Positions 46,950 to 56,976 of a stretch of 64,000 nt of DNA are shown here, in pieces. The position numbers and the translations under genes were made by a program. Within the stretch, counting starts at the first letter, position 1, and each line of letters starts with the position of its first letter. Source of the DNA: Aquatica leii (lineage: Eukaryota > Arthropoda > Insecta > Coleoptera > Lampyridae). The stretch covers positions 107,217,529-107,281,528 of the forward strand of contig CM069432.1 in assembly GCA_035610365.1 (NCBI GenBank). The letters are read 5' to 3'. The notes below the pieces were generated by a model that did no database searches, was not told the origin of the DNA, and worked only from the letters and a program-made list of their open reading frames with translations.

Positions 46950-48173
46950 ATGAATTATGAAATTTTAAAAGTAAACGAACCACCAATTTTTGATACCACA
47001 ATAGCATATGCAGAAAAACGAAGTCATCCACCTTATGCATCAAGTTCCTTTAACAACAACGATGAAATCAGAATTCCTATACAACAACAAGAATTATATA
47101 CGTTACCTTGGTATAGCTCTCTTCATGTACAAGGAAAAGTAGAAGCATATGATGATAAAAACGCAAAGATTCAAACGCCCAATATTCACTTTGTTAATAT
47201 GGGTATCTTATTTTTGTTTGACGAGATTCGTTTGGAAATTTCTGGAGAAGTTATCGATCGCGTTAGAAATCCGGGAATTATGTCTGTTTTAAAAGGTTAT
47301 GTGTCATACAATACAGAAGAAAGCAAAGCTCTTGAAAACGGTGGTTGGTTTCCAATAGGCAATTCAAGATTATTGGATATATCTTCAGGAAATTTTGATG
47401 CGGTTATACCTCTTCGAATGATTTTAGGATCGTGCGAAGATTTTAAAAAGGTAGTGATCAATTGTAGACAAGAATTGTTGTTGCTTCGCAGTAATACCGA
47501 TAATAACGCTTTAATAGTTGATGACAATATAAAAACTATCAAAGTTCAGCTACATAAGGTTAGTTGGCGAGTTCCACACATATCTGTTTCAATTAAAGAA
47601 CAATTAAAACTGCTCGATATTATTAAAAGTGCAAGAGAATTATACATTCCATTCAGAAGTAGAGAATTACACGAATATCCATCATTACCACAAACACAAA
47701 AACATACGTGGGCTATTAAGTCTTCAATAGAAAAGCCTCAATGTATAATCTTTGGTTTTCAGACCGATAGAAAAAATCAAATAAATAAAGACTGCAGTCG
47801 CTTTGATCATTGCAATTTGACTAATATTAAAGTTTTTCTTAATGATGCAGTATATCCTTACGACAATTTAAATTTAAATTTTACAAAAAACCAGTATGCT
47901 TTGTTGTATGAACTATTTACCGAATTTCAAAGTTCATTCCTTTACAAAGATAGCGAGCCGATATTCACGCCAGAAGAATTCAAAAGATATGCCCCAATCG
48001 CAGTTATAGACTGTTCTAAGCAAAAGGAGGAATTAAAAAGAGGTCCTATAGATATCAAAATTGAATTTGAAACAAATGTAAATATTCCTGATAAAACAAC
48101 CGCATATTGTTTAATACTTCACGATAGGATTGTAAAATATGTGCCAATAAAAAATATTATATCATTAGTATAG
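46950..48173 (+). CDS. Polinton major capsid protein candidate (double jelly-roll)
   Basis: An intact 407-codon frame. Conserved blocks: NNNDEIRIPIQQQELYTLPWY near residue 30-55, LFLFDEIRLEISGEVIDRVR, GIMSVLKGYVSYN, NFDAVIPLRMILG, QELLLLRSNTDNNAL, KVQLHKVSWRVPHI and a C-terminal TTAYCLILHDRIV. These match an abundant insect Polinton family that, by position and length, corresponds to the double-jelly-roll capsid. The assignment cannot be proven from sequence reading alone. The fold would let Polintons form virions. Polinton B has remains of the same protein at 63660. Confidence 0.8.
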   Translation: MNYEILKVNEPPIFDTTIAYAEKRSHPPYASSSFNNNDEIRIPIQQQELYTLPWYSSLHVQGKVEAYDDKNAKIQTPNIHFVNMGILFLFDEIRLEISGEVIDRVRNPGIMSVLKGYVSYNTEESKALENGGWFPIGNSRLLDISSGNFDAVIPLRMILGSCEDFKKVVINCRQELLLLRSNTDNNALIVDDNIKTIKVQLHKVSWRVPHISVSIKEQLKLLDIIKSARELYIPFRSRELHEYPSLPQTQKHTWAIKSSIEKPQCIIFGFQTDRKNQINKDCSRFDHCNLTNIKVFLNDAVYPYDNLNLNFTKNQYALLYELFTEFQSSFLYKDSEPIFTPEEFKRYAPIAVIDCSKQKEELKRGPIDIKIEFETNVNIPDKTTAYCLILHDRIVKYVPIKNIISLV

Positions 48174-48296
48174 TGAATCATGTATGTAAATTTTATGTAT
48201 TATTATTTAAGGATATTGCGATAGGTAGTAGAAATAGGATGTATATCAAAAGGTTTAAAATAAAACAAAATATAAATAATAGTTTTTTTATTGTTA

Positions 48297-49049
48297 TTAA
48301 TGTGTAATTAACATTAGATAAGATAACGTCTCTTTGTAATCTTCTAAATTAATGGAAGGCCATTTTGCCGAATCTGGACCAGATGTCCAACCTAATACAG
48401 CATCTGGATTATGTGTTCCTTTACTTATATTCTTCTGTATCCACAACAATATTTCCGCATGTTTTTCGTTTTCTGAAGGATTAAATTTAAAACATATGTT
48501 TCGACAGATAAGAGCGGTAATAAATTTTTTTAGAATTTGAACATCAGCAAGGTATGATGCATTGCAAATGCATTCGTCTATACATGATTTAATATCTTTA
48601 TGATTTTTTAAAATATTTTGTACAGCATAGTTTAAATGACAAGCATTGATAATGTTAAAGTTAGATAGTAACTTCAAAATATACAATTTGAATGAAATAT
48701 TGCGCTCTAAACTATGTAGAACTAATATATCATCTAGTTTATTTAAATTTATCGATTCACATTTTTCTGTTTTGCAAACAGACACAATGTTGTTGACATA
48801 ATTGTCTAGGCTTCGTCTCTTGTCCAAAAGTTGACACAAGTCATCCACTCTTAATTTATTTCCATACAACGCGGCAAAAGAAATAATATCGCTTGGAACA
48901 ACAAAGTTTTCTTTCTTCAACAAAAATGCTAGAGTTTCTTTTGCAGAATCTGTTACATTAAAACGAATTGCATTTTTAAGATATTTTTCGTAAACTTTTT
49001 CTTTAGCTTGTTGTGCTTCTAAAGCAATTTGTAAGCCGACATCCATCAT
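48297..49049 (-). CDS. Unknown Polinton gene, 250 residues
   Basis: An intact frame convergent with the capsid gene, starting MMDVGLQIALEAQQAKEKVY. It is helix-rich with many Leu and Ile, cysteines clustered around CKTEKCES and CIDECICNASYL, and a C-terminal segment LGWTSGPDSAKWPSINLED containing two Trp. It is not recognised as any standard Polinton gene. Its 5' end lies 73 bp from the PolB stop on the same strand, so it may be co-regulated with the polymerase. Confidence 0.75.
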   Translation of the reverse strand: MMDVGLQIALEAQQAKEKVYEKYLKNAIRFNVTDSAKETLAFLLKKENFVVPSDIISFAALYGNKLRVDDLCQLLDKRRSLDNYVNNIVSVCKTEKCESINLNKLDDILVLHSLERNISFKLYILKLLSNFNIINACHLNYAVQNILKNHKDIKSCIDECICNASYLADVQILKKFITALICRNICFKFNPSENEKHAEILLWIQKNISKGTHNPDAVLGWTSGPDSAKWPSINLEDYKETLSYLMLITH

Positions 49050-49121
49050 AGTAATGTTGTAACCCTTCGAATCACAACTGAACGTATGAAATTAAGATTT
49101 TACACTCAACGGTTTTATAAT

Positions 49122-52100
49122 TTAATCCCCTCCAAACGGTTGATATAGATACCCCCACGGTCTTGTATCGGTACTATCAAAACTGAGCATGCGTTTGTCA
49201 TCATAAGAACTAAGAACAATTTTACTTTGTTTAACTGAAAAGACATTGTGTTGTTTAGATCTAATAAGTCGTTGATCTGCTTCAAAAATTTTTTTATCAA
49301 ATAAACATTTTTTATAATCTTCAAAGGTAATTGATTTGATAGAAGATTTTTTAGATCCCTTAGATTTTTTTATTAATTTTTTAGTAAACTCGTCATCAAC
49401 AATGTAAGAGTACATCTTTGATCTAAGCCCTACAAATTCAAGCATTATCTTTCCATTATTTTCATCTTTCATTAATCCCGGTTGTTTTTTGTTTTTCAGT
49501 TGTATTTGATAAATGTTTTTAATGTCATAATCAGAAGTGTCAAAACGATGACTGTCTTGTTTAATATACTCATAGATGTTTATATTTTTAAAGCTATAAA
49601 TTAAACTATCGGTGTCTGTATATAACAATTTGACGTTTTCTCCAAACGTCTTTATAACGTAGTCATAATGAAATTCGTATAAAAAAATTTTTGAAATATC
49701 TAATATGCTAAATCCCACATAAATAGGTTTATTCATACATATTTCTAATTTGTTCATTTCTACTATAACCATATCTTCATCAAATACAACTGAGCTGTGA
49801 AAATTTGGTTTCGAGATAAGAGATCGCACTCCCCATCGTCCGTCCCATTTTGTTACTAAGCGGATATCTCTATGCTTTCTAACATTTTCCATGCATTTGC
49901 CGTAAATCGCATTAATCATTAATTTATAAAAATCTTTCTCGAAATCATTTTTAGATTGTTGACGTAATTTTGTATTTAAATCTATGTATTGTTTTAACCA
50001 AGGAGATTGATTAAATTTGAGCACTCTATGCACTTTTTTTAATTGCATACCTAATCTTAAATACATTTTTAAGTTTCTATAGTGAACGACATATCGTTCT
50101 TTTGGAAACAAAGTTAATAAAGATTTTTTAAGTTTAGTTTTTGAAGTCGGAGGAACCATATGTTCAGGTGCCAATGGCAAATCGCTATGTAAATTATGTA
50201 ACTGAATTGGATAAGTTAAATCACATTCAACGATATATCCAACGAAAAAGTCATCAGGAGTATTTAAAATTTCTTTAACATCAAAATTTTCCATAAATTC
50301 AAAATTTCCGTATGGTAAATATTGAGACATGGCCGCTCCATATAAGTTATTTATATCAAAATACATTAAATACGTACTATCTTTGGTAGAATCAATACCA
50401 TTTTTCATATATTTATTATTTGCTTTAGCGTATCTACTGGAACATTGAGAAACGCCTCCTCTAATTCCTTGCTCAACGAACATAACCATATCAATATCGG
50501 TGAGAAGTTCTAATGAAATGTTTGTAGTTTTTAACATAGCATCAAACGTTAATCCGGGGGCAGTGTAATAGTGTAACGGATCTAAAGTATATGTTTTTAA
50601 ACAAGTTTCGCGAAAAGTTTCAAACACGTCAGCTAGTAAAAGTACATCCGTTTTTAAGTACAAATCAGAATATTCGCCTATATTTCGAATTCCAAATACT
50701 TTCCAAACATTTACAGCATGAGCATAATCTTCATCGCTAATATTTTCATCATTTAACTGACTATAGAAATCTTCTTTACGTGGTAAACACGTTTCTTCTA
50801 ACTTTATCCAAGAATCTACATAATCGTAAGGAAATATTCCTTTCTTGTTTAATAAACGAAATTCTTCTTCAGTATTACAATAAAACTTTGTAATCTTTTT
50901 TGATCGTCTAACAAATTAGAAGAAAGACGATCTAAGCTTTGCGACATAAAACGGAAAGAATCTATAAACCTAAGAGAAATATTTGTATTTGGTATCGATT
51001 TCGTAAAAGAAATATATTTTTCTTTATTTATTGGCAATAGTTTAACGTTTCCTTCAAATAATGTGGTTAGTTTTTAATGATAAAGTGTGCGTCATATCCA
51101 CTCATGTTATGAAATACTACAGGTATACAGTGTTCATCTTTATAGTTTAAAGTGCAAGTCTGGTGGGCGGGGCCCCTAAACATCCCTGTTTGATGGTTAT
51201 GATCTCGAACTCTAACTTGATCATCATTAAAAGGTTGTTTACATATGTGACATACTTTAGAAATTAAGAAACTTTGATGTTGTTGATAATTCAGTTTTCC
51301 CATCGGAACAATCGTATTAAGTTGTTCATAACACATATCAACAATATTTTTTAATTCACGTACAAACCAATCGATGCAATCGATTCCTCGATACGTGCAA
51401 AATTTTGATAAAGTATTATCGTATGAACATTTTAAGTAATGTGCTATACTAAACGGTATATGTTTTTGATATGATTTCGATTTAGTGTGTAAATTTGAGT
51501 TTGCATCGTTGCACTTTTCTAGAATACATTCCAAATCAGCATAAATAGCAAAAGGAACTCTTTCTTGATAACGATAATTTTTAAATGATAAGTATTTCTC
51601 AGATTGTTTAGGCAATCGCACACAACATTTATTAGATTTCATACAGTAAGTTTTATGTTTTTCGAGTATGTCCCGAGTTCTAAAGTAATTTAAACATCGT
51701 TCACAAATAAAAATCTTATGATTACGAGTCGATAGTTGTTTTGATAAAAGCGCGGACAAATTTTTGATCCAAGTAAAATGAAATAGTAGCTGTTCTTCAG
51801 ATACATCGTTTATGTCCACCTGTGGTTTAGAGCTCAAAGGAAGCATAAGTAGATTTATGACTTTAACATTTGTTTCGGAAATAGAACCAAGAGAACAAGG
51901 TAAAATTTTTTTGTTCTCTATGCAAAACAAATTAATGGATAGTTTGTTAAGTTTTTCAAATGTTCTTATGTCTTTTATAGTTATAGGAAATTTAATACCA
52001 TCACAATTTAAAACATTATGAAAATGCGGATACGACGATAGTCTATTAGAATTTATCTTGGCGGGGTATAAAGCAGATACTACAGACCAAAGAAAACAGT

Positions 52101-52881
52101 ATGGATCGTCGTTCTTAACATTTACAACAGCGTGTTTCGTTTATATATAGTTCGGAACCGATACAAAAGTGGAATAACCCACTTTAAGAGGATCATATTT
52201 GTTAACATTTACTTTAAGTCCCAAAAGTTCGTGTAAAGCCCAGCCGCTGTCTTTTTCCGCAAATTCTTCTAATTTTGTTGCAAGTTTATCAAACACATGT
52301 ACTTGATACCACCGTTTTAAATTAGTAGTACGATCGATAACGTTATTTTTAGTACAAAACGTTTTTAAATCTACTTTCCCTGTTTGAGGCTTAATAAAAT
52401 TGGCGCTTAGAATTACATTTACTTTAAGAAGAGATTCTTTAAGACATTTTTTAATTTTTATATTAAAACATTTAAAAGATTTTTTTAAAAAAGTTAAAGG
52501 GTCTTTTATGGTAAGATTTGATATAAAACCGGTGCGAATTCTGTTGTCGAAACACGATTCCACATCTTCCCAAATAACTTTACATTTATTTCGTTTTAAA
52601 TTTGTCGATAACCCTTCACCTGATTTGATCACTAAAACTTTTTTAAGTTGTCTAAGTTTTAAACGATAAAATTTAAAATACGCTAAACTCGTTTCAATCG
52701 AGAAAGGGGATTCCAATATATTTTCTTTGTGTATTTTATTTTTGATTGCTTTACGAACAATTTGTATTGCACTATTAATATAAGCTTTAAGATTATTGAT
52801 TTCGTTTAGCGTTTTTATGTTTTCGAAATAAACACGCGTCACGGTCAAGTATCGTTTACACAACTTAGATACGGTATCCAT
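49122..52881 (-). pseudogene. Protein-primed DNA polymerase B, three breaks
   Basis: About 1,250 codons if read through. The N-terminal part (from 52881) has a basic helical region ending in GWALHELLGLKVNVNKYDP. The exonuclease has AIYADLEC (Exo I) and NMSGYDAHF (Exo II). The polymerase has YLKTDVLLLADVFE, motif A FDINNLYGAAMSQYLP, motif B KLMINAIYG and motif C YTDTDS. One in-frame TAA (52141-52143) and two frameshifts (near 51065 and 50890) interrupt it. Family B protein-primed polymerases replicate linear Polinton genomes from a terminal protein. Catalytic motifs are all kept, so the breaks are recent or are sequencing errors. Confidence 0.93.
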
Positions 52882-53163
52882 TTTACACGAATGAATGAGA
52901 TTCGAAGTATAAACTTTTAAAGATTTACGAGTCTACACGATAGTATACGAATTAGCGAAGAATTACGAATGTGGTCGATGTTTAACGAAATGTAGAAGAT
53001 TCACGAACATTAACGATCGTTGACGATTCCCCACCAATATCGAATTGTAGAAAAAGTGCAGTGGGGATAAAAATAGAAGTAGAAAATTGTATATAATTGA
53101 GAAACGTTCATAGTGATTTATCATTTTCAATAATATTTTTATTGAAGAATAATCAAGAATAAT
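52882..53163. promoter_or_regulatory. Divergent promoter region between PolB and the CHHC gene
   Basis: 282 bp between two divergent starts. The tract 52925-53025 repeats acga-containing words (cacgat, tacgaat, gcgaagaattacgaat, tcgatgtttaacgaaatg). A candidate TATA-like tatataattg occurs near 53090, about 75 bp before the ATG at 53164. Confidence 0.45.
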
Positions 53164-53191
53164 ATGAATTCAGAAAATATATTGGGAGCAG
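53164..53191 (+). CDS. CHHC zinc-finger gene, exon 1
   Basis: MNSENILGA plus one base, ending at a gcag|gtaaaa donor. The 58-bp intron ends with gtgatag. Splicing completes a GAT codon and joins the short N-terminus to the zinc finger in frame, which explains why the finger has no convincing start of its own. Confidence 0.7.
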
Positions 53192-53249
53192 GTAAAATAA
53201 AAATTTTAATCTACAAACTCAAATCTAAATATGTTCATTTTTGTGATAG

Positions 53250-53488
53250 ATATGGTTATTTGCCCATACAATCAATTTCACGTGATGCTGCGACATAGGT
53301 TGGCAAAACATCTATGGAAGTGTCACCCGGTGGAAACAAAACAACAAAGCGATATGGAATACCGGAAGAAGTTGTTGCAATGGGAGCAAGATCAGAAAAC
53401 CCGACGGCCCATGCCAGTGACTGCTCCACCGGTACTGTTTCCACCGGGGTCCTACGAAACATGGGATGATGATGAACTTCAAAGTTAG
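53250..53488 (+). CDS. CHHC zinc-finger protein resembling GTSF1/Asterix, exon 2
   Basis: With exon 1 the product is about 88 residues. Residues 14-34 read CPYNQFHVMLRHRLAKHLWKC, which fits the CX5HX9HX3C pattern of U11-48K/GTSF1-type CHHC fingers that bind RNA. GTSF1 normally has two fingers; only one is seen here. The C-terminal tail is acidic with an aromatic residue (SYETWDDDELQS), the kind of tail through which GTSF1/Asterix contacts Piwi proteins. The middle is charged and proline-rich. Its location inside Polinton A, between PolB and the right repeat, indicates cargo. A captured host piRNA cofactor acting for the element is a hypothesis. Confidence 0.78.
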
Positions 53489-54251
53489 ACCTATGTCGCA
53501 GGTCAACAATGAAATATATATGTATATATAATGTAGTACATGTATTAATAAATAATCAAAAAATTATACTTTGTTTTAATTAATACTTCTTCGTTTGTTA
53601 GTATCGATGATATACAAATAAAAAATTATTTATAAAGTAGTGCCAATATCTTTAAAACTAAAGAGCAAATCAAAATTTTACTTATGAGAAAAAATATGCA
53701 TCATATGTGACTGAATTTGAAACGTACATTAAAACTTGCAAATAAAGGGGTGAATTTCGTAAATTTGACAAAACAAAATATTTTACCTAACTTATTTTAC
53801 ATATTTGAATTCCTCGCTTAAAACCATGAAATTTGATATAAAACTCGATAGGATTCTGACAAGTTTGAAAAAACTACCCCTAATTTTTTTTTGAGAAAAA
53901 ATTTTTTTTTTTTTTGTAAGTATATAACAAATATAGTATATCATTTTGGCAGAGTTAAAAAAAATTTCTATGACTGCAAGTGATAGTATTTAAAAAAATA
54001 GTATTAAACAATGACGCAAAACTAAAAAGCAATGTGAATGTTAGTATTTAACAACCAATAAAGAGTAAAAAAAAAATCATTTCCGCCCCACCAAAAACTA
54101 AGGGTGGATTTTTTATGTCATAGTAAGTTTAACGATTACTGTCTCGATGTTCGATCGAATAATAAAAAAAAAAAAAAAAAAAAAAAATTACATACATGTA
54201 TATGTTTAACCTTACATTATTATGTATGTTCTAACCTAACAATAAATTCCG
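53489..54251. other. Non-coding stretch in the cargo region
   Basis: AT-rich sequence with an A run of about 23 at 54168-54187 and several T runs. An aataa-type polyadenylation word follows the CHHC gene near 53548 (taataaataa). No gene seen. Confidence 0.5.
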
Positions 54252-54605
54252 GATGTCAACCTTGGTGCAAAATTTTGTTCTGGAGTATCATATCAGCCTG
54301 GTATCAAATTTCAACGTTCGGTGTCAAATTTCTACTTCCGGTGTCAAATTTCTACTTCCGGTGTCGAATTTCGACTTCCGGTGTCAGGTTTCTATTTCCG
54401 GTGTCGGATTACGACTTCCGGTGTCAAATTTCTACGTCCGGTGTGAAATTTCTATGTTGGGTATCAAATTTCAACTTTCGGTTTCAAATTTCAAATTGTG
54501 GTGTCAAATTTCAACTTTTAGTATCAAATTTCAACTTGTGGTGTCAGATTTCAACTTGTGGTGTCAAATTTCAATTTGTGGTGTCAAATTTCAACTTGTA
54601 GTGCA
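54252..54605. repeat. 20-bp tandem minisatellite
   Basis: About 15 units of a 20-bp consensus ggtgtcaaatttcnacttcc, with drift from acttccggtgtc types on the left to acttgtggtgtc types on the right. Overlapping long frames across it (54104-54633) are artefacts of a 20-bp period. Confidence 0.93.
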
Positions 54606-54884
54606 TTGTCAGCAAATTTTTTCGAGTTCATGACTTATGGTGTACCGTTCATTTTTCTGATGAGTTAACAAATTTTTTACAATGAACTTATGATGTCTAC
54701 TTCATTTCCGTTTGAAAGTTCAACCACCATTATAATGCTGACTTAACTACAAAGTTCATATACCTTGATTTTGAAAAGAAAATACTTTTTGCAAATTCAT
54801 GGAATTTTTTATTATATAAACTAATACTTAATTAGTTTAACTTAGTCTTCAGCTGCTTCTGAAACACAAAGCATCATTATCATC
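54606..54884. other. Upstream region of the five-exon gene
   Basis: 280 bp without a gene. No strong TATA box; the start codon context is catcATGtct. A cttcagctgcttctgaaac block just before the ATG is the only less AT-rich part. Confidence 0.4.
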
Positions 54885-54944
54885 ATGTCTTTATCATTGA
54901 TCAGCAAGCCGAAAATAAATATCATTGAAGATATTGTAATACAG
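54885..54944 (+). CDS. Five-exon cargo gene, exon 1
   Basis: MSLSLISKPKINIIEDIVIQ, exactly 20 codons, ending at cag|gtaagt, a near-consensus donor. No signal peptide. Confidence 0.7.
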
Positions 54945-55055
54945 GTAAGTTAATTTTTATATTTTTTGTTTATATTGTTTAAATAATTTGTTTAAATTAT
55001 ATATATATAAAAATTTATCATTTTTGTATCCAAGTCTAATGCATTTTTTTTGTAG

Positions 55056-55109
55056 AGTGGTGTCTGTGCCCAGCCCGGTATGCCTGCGTTGGTGCCAATC
55101 AACAATTCA
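55056..55109 (+). CDS. Five-exon cargo gene, exon 2
   Basis: 18 codons (SGVCAQPGMPALVPINNS) between ttttttgtag and gtaaaa. An alternative earlier donor at cccg|gtatgc would break the phase, so the longer exon is preferred. Confidence 0.6.
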
Positions 55110-55197
55110 GTAAAAAAATTTTACACTTGTTCATAGTTTGAAATTTGTTTTAATTAATAATATTATTTTATAAATAATTTTAACAACATTTTTACAG

Positions 55198-55236
55198 GTT
55201 GACAGGATGTTAGACGAAATGTTTGTGGACGGCCAA
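55198..55236 (+). CDS. Five-exon cargo gene, exon 3
   Basis: 13 codons (VDRMLDEMFVDGQ) between tttttacag and gtaagc. Phase 0 at both ends. Confidence 0.68.
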
Positions 55237-55298
55237 GTAAGCTAATTTGTTTGCGTTATAAAATTTATTTTAATCAATAACTTGTATTGTCATTTCAG

Positions 55299-55361
55299 AA
55301 GTTTCCGAATCTTAATTCTCCGTCGCCTCCTTCCCCTACGTGTGGAGATGATAGAAATGTG
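55299..55361 (+). CDS. Five-exon cargo gene, exon 4
   Basis: 21 codons (KFPNLNSPSPPSPTCGDDR then NV) between catttcag and gtaaat. Phase 0 at both ends; Pro/Ser-rich. Confidence 0.68.
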
Positions 55362-55422
55362 GTAAATTAATTTTTTCTTTATAATTTTCAATTATTTAAT
55401 TGCATCCTGTATTTTGTTTCAG

Positions 55423-55890
55423 TCGCAAGATCTCATTTCTATCGATAGTGAGTGTATGTTGGTTGAGCCGGAAGAACATCCTGCTGAAGGGCTCAACATT
55501 CATCACCCACCAAGAGGGAAGGATTGGGGAAGGTTAAGAAGCCTCTACCAGGCGAAAACGGAGGATGAAGATGAGGAAACGTCCATACTGGATGGGCACA
55601 GCCAATGTAGTGTAGAACAATTTAGTGTAGAACAAAGTGCATCAAAAATAAGAAACCTCGAAAAACAATTTATTAGTGATATAAAAAAAAATTATAGAGA
55701 AAGTAGGGCTAAGGTTAGTAGTAATGAAAAACTTTGTAACAGTAGTAGAAATTTAGTAAAAAAACTTAAAAGTGATTTAGTGGTAGCGGAAAGACAGTAT
55801 AGAAATAATTTAAAAAAACAAAAACAATTAGTTAGTGATATAAGAATATGTAAGGAAATTAGTAGTAAGTACGGTTTTAGTTTAGTATAA
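55423..55890 (+). CDS. Five-exon cargo gene, last exon (coiled coil)
   Basis: Acceptor ttgtttcag, 155 codons and a TAA. It opens SQDLISIDSECMLVEPEEHP, passes an acidic stretch (AKTEDEDEETSILDG) and ends in a long charged coiled coil (ASKIRNLEKQFISDIKKNY; LVKKLKSDLVVAERQYRNN; KQLVSDIRICKEISSKYGF). The complete product is about 227 residues. All five exons have lengths divisible by three and all introns are phase 0 and 61-111 bp long. An aataaaa signal follows at about 55938. The family is not recognised. It sits inside Polinton A on the same strand as the CHHC gene. Confidence 0.75.
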   Translation, partial: SQDLISIDSECMLVEPEEHPAEGLNIHHPPRGKDWGRLRSLYQAKTEDEDEETSILDGHSQCSVEQFSVEQSASKIRNLEKQFISDIKKNYRESRAKVSSNEKLCNSSRNLVKKLKSDLVVAERQYRNNLKKQKQLVSDIRICKEISSKYGFSLV

Positions 55891-56396
55891 TAATTGTAAA
55901 TATTGATTTAGGTTAGTTAAGTTTGTATTTATATTTAATAAAACATGATTAAAAAAAACTTTATCTTTTTATTCCAAACGAAATTTTCTATGATTTCTTA
56001 ACATAAATCTGCTGTTTAACTTCTTTTCAAATATAATAAACTTTAAAAATTAAAACTATTTAGAATTGAGTTTATTAAATATTTAAAAAGCTTTATGAAT
56101 TTAAAACATCACTTACCAAAGTTTAACTGTAGTGTTTCAGTTTAAAATAAATTTTTATATTATTTATTAGCTGAGGTCATATAATAATAGTTATCAATAG
56201 AAATACATAATTCTATTCAATTAAAATTTGATACATAATCTCTGTCAAGTTTAGTATAAATTTACAAAACATTATTCGATGTTATTTATCATCACCGTTT
56301 GAAAGGATAATTTTGCTCATTATTGTTTTTGCAAACATTCTGTAAAATAATTTTTATTTACAAATCGTTTTTTGCCTTTTAACTTCTTTTTATGCA
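55891..56396. other. Non-coding gap
   Basis: AT-rich, with the polyadenylation region of the five-exon gene at its left edge. No gene seen. Confidence 0.4.
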
Positions 56397-56528
56397 CTAA
56401 TTTGGTGAAAAATGTTTACCTCCATCACTTCTGATTATATCGTGAACGGAACAAAAAATACATCGAGTACGCTCTATGTCCGTCTCACCTTTACATTTTG
56501 GACAAACAAATTTTACAACTATCGGCAT
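56397..56528 (-). CDS. Small four-cysteine (zinc-ribbon-like) ORF
   Basis: 43 codons on the minus strand, starting MPIVVKFVCPKCKGETDIER, with CPKC and CIFC pairs twelve residues apart, a spacing able to bind one zinc ion, and ending RSDGGKHFSPN. An internal gtaaac after GATGGAG and a downstream ttttacag could splice it to a few further codons. No family recognised. The overlapping plus-strand frame (56412-56597) is taken as its shadow. Confidence 0.5.
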   Translation of the reverse strand: MPIVVKFVCPKCKGETDIERTRCIFCSVHDIIRSDGGKHFSPN

Positions 56529-56976
56529 GTTGGTTTGAGTGCGGTTGGAATTTTTTTAACCCGCTTTAGTAAGTTACTGTATTTATATATTTACTAAAAT
56601 GTGTTAAATTTCTTCTCAAAGTTTATTACTCGCATTACTTAATTACTTTTTTATTGTATTTGATGAACTTAATATTGATTTCATATACTGCTTTAATATA
56701 AATTTATTTTAGATGCAAAACCAAACTCACTAATATAACTTGTAAACAATGTAAATAAGTCATATATTTATCAATGTACGGTCACACTTATAATTATAGA
56801 ATAAAAAAAGCATAATTATTATAAACATTTATTGTTCATTTTATTTTTACATTCTTTAAATTATTAGTGATTTCATACATTTTAATTTTAGTCGATAATT
56901 TCTCTAAATTTTCCAAATATAATTTTAACTTTAGTTTATAAATTTTTCTCATGTGCACTCTTTTTTGATTCATTTT
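56529..56976. other. Non-coding gap before the right repeat
   Basis: AT-rich, no gene seen; an aataaa-type word on the minus strand near 56830 could serve the TIR ORF. Confidence 0.4.

Noticed and set aside
53231..53251. MFIFVID as the start of the CHHC protein
   Set aside because: This ATG lies in the intron; a donor at 53192 and acceptor at 53249 give a better N-terminus in frame.
54104..54633. Two overlapping plus-strand frames of 126 and 165 codons
   Set aside because: They run across the 20-bp minisatellite, show repeating SNFxxRCQIST-like peptides caused by the period and have no other support.
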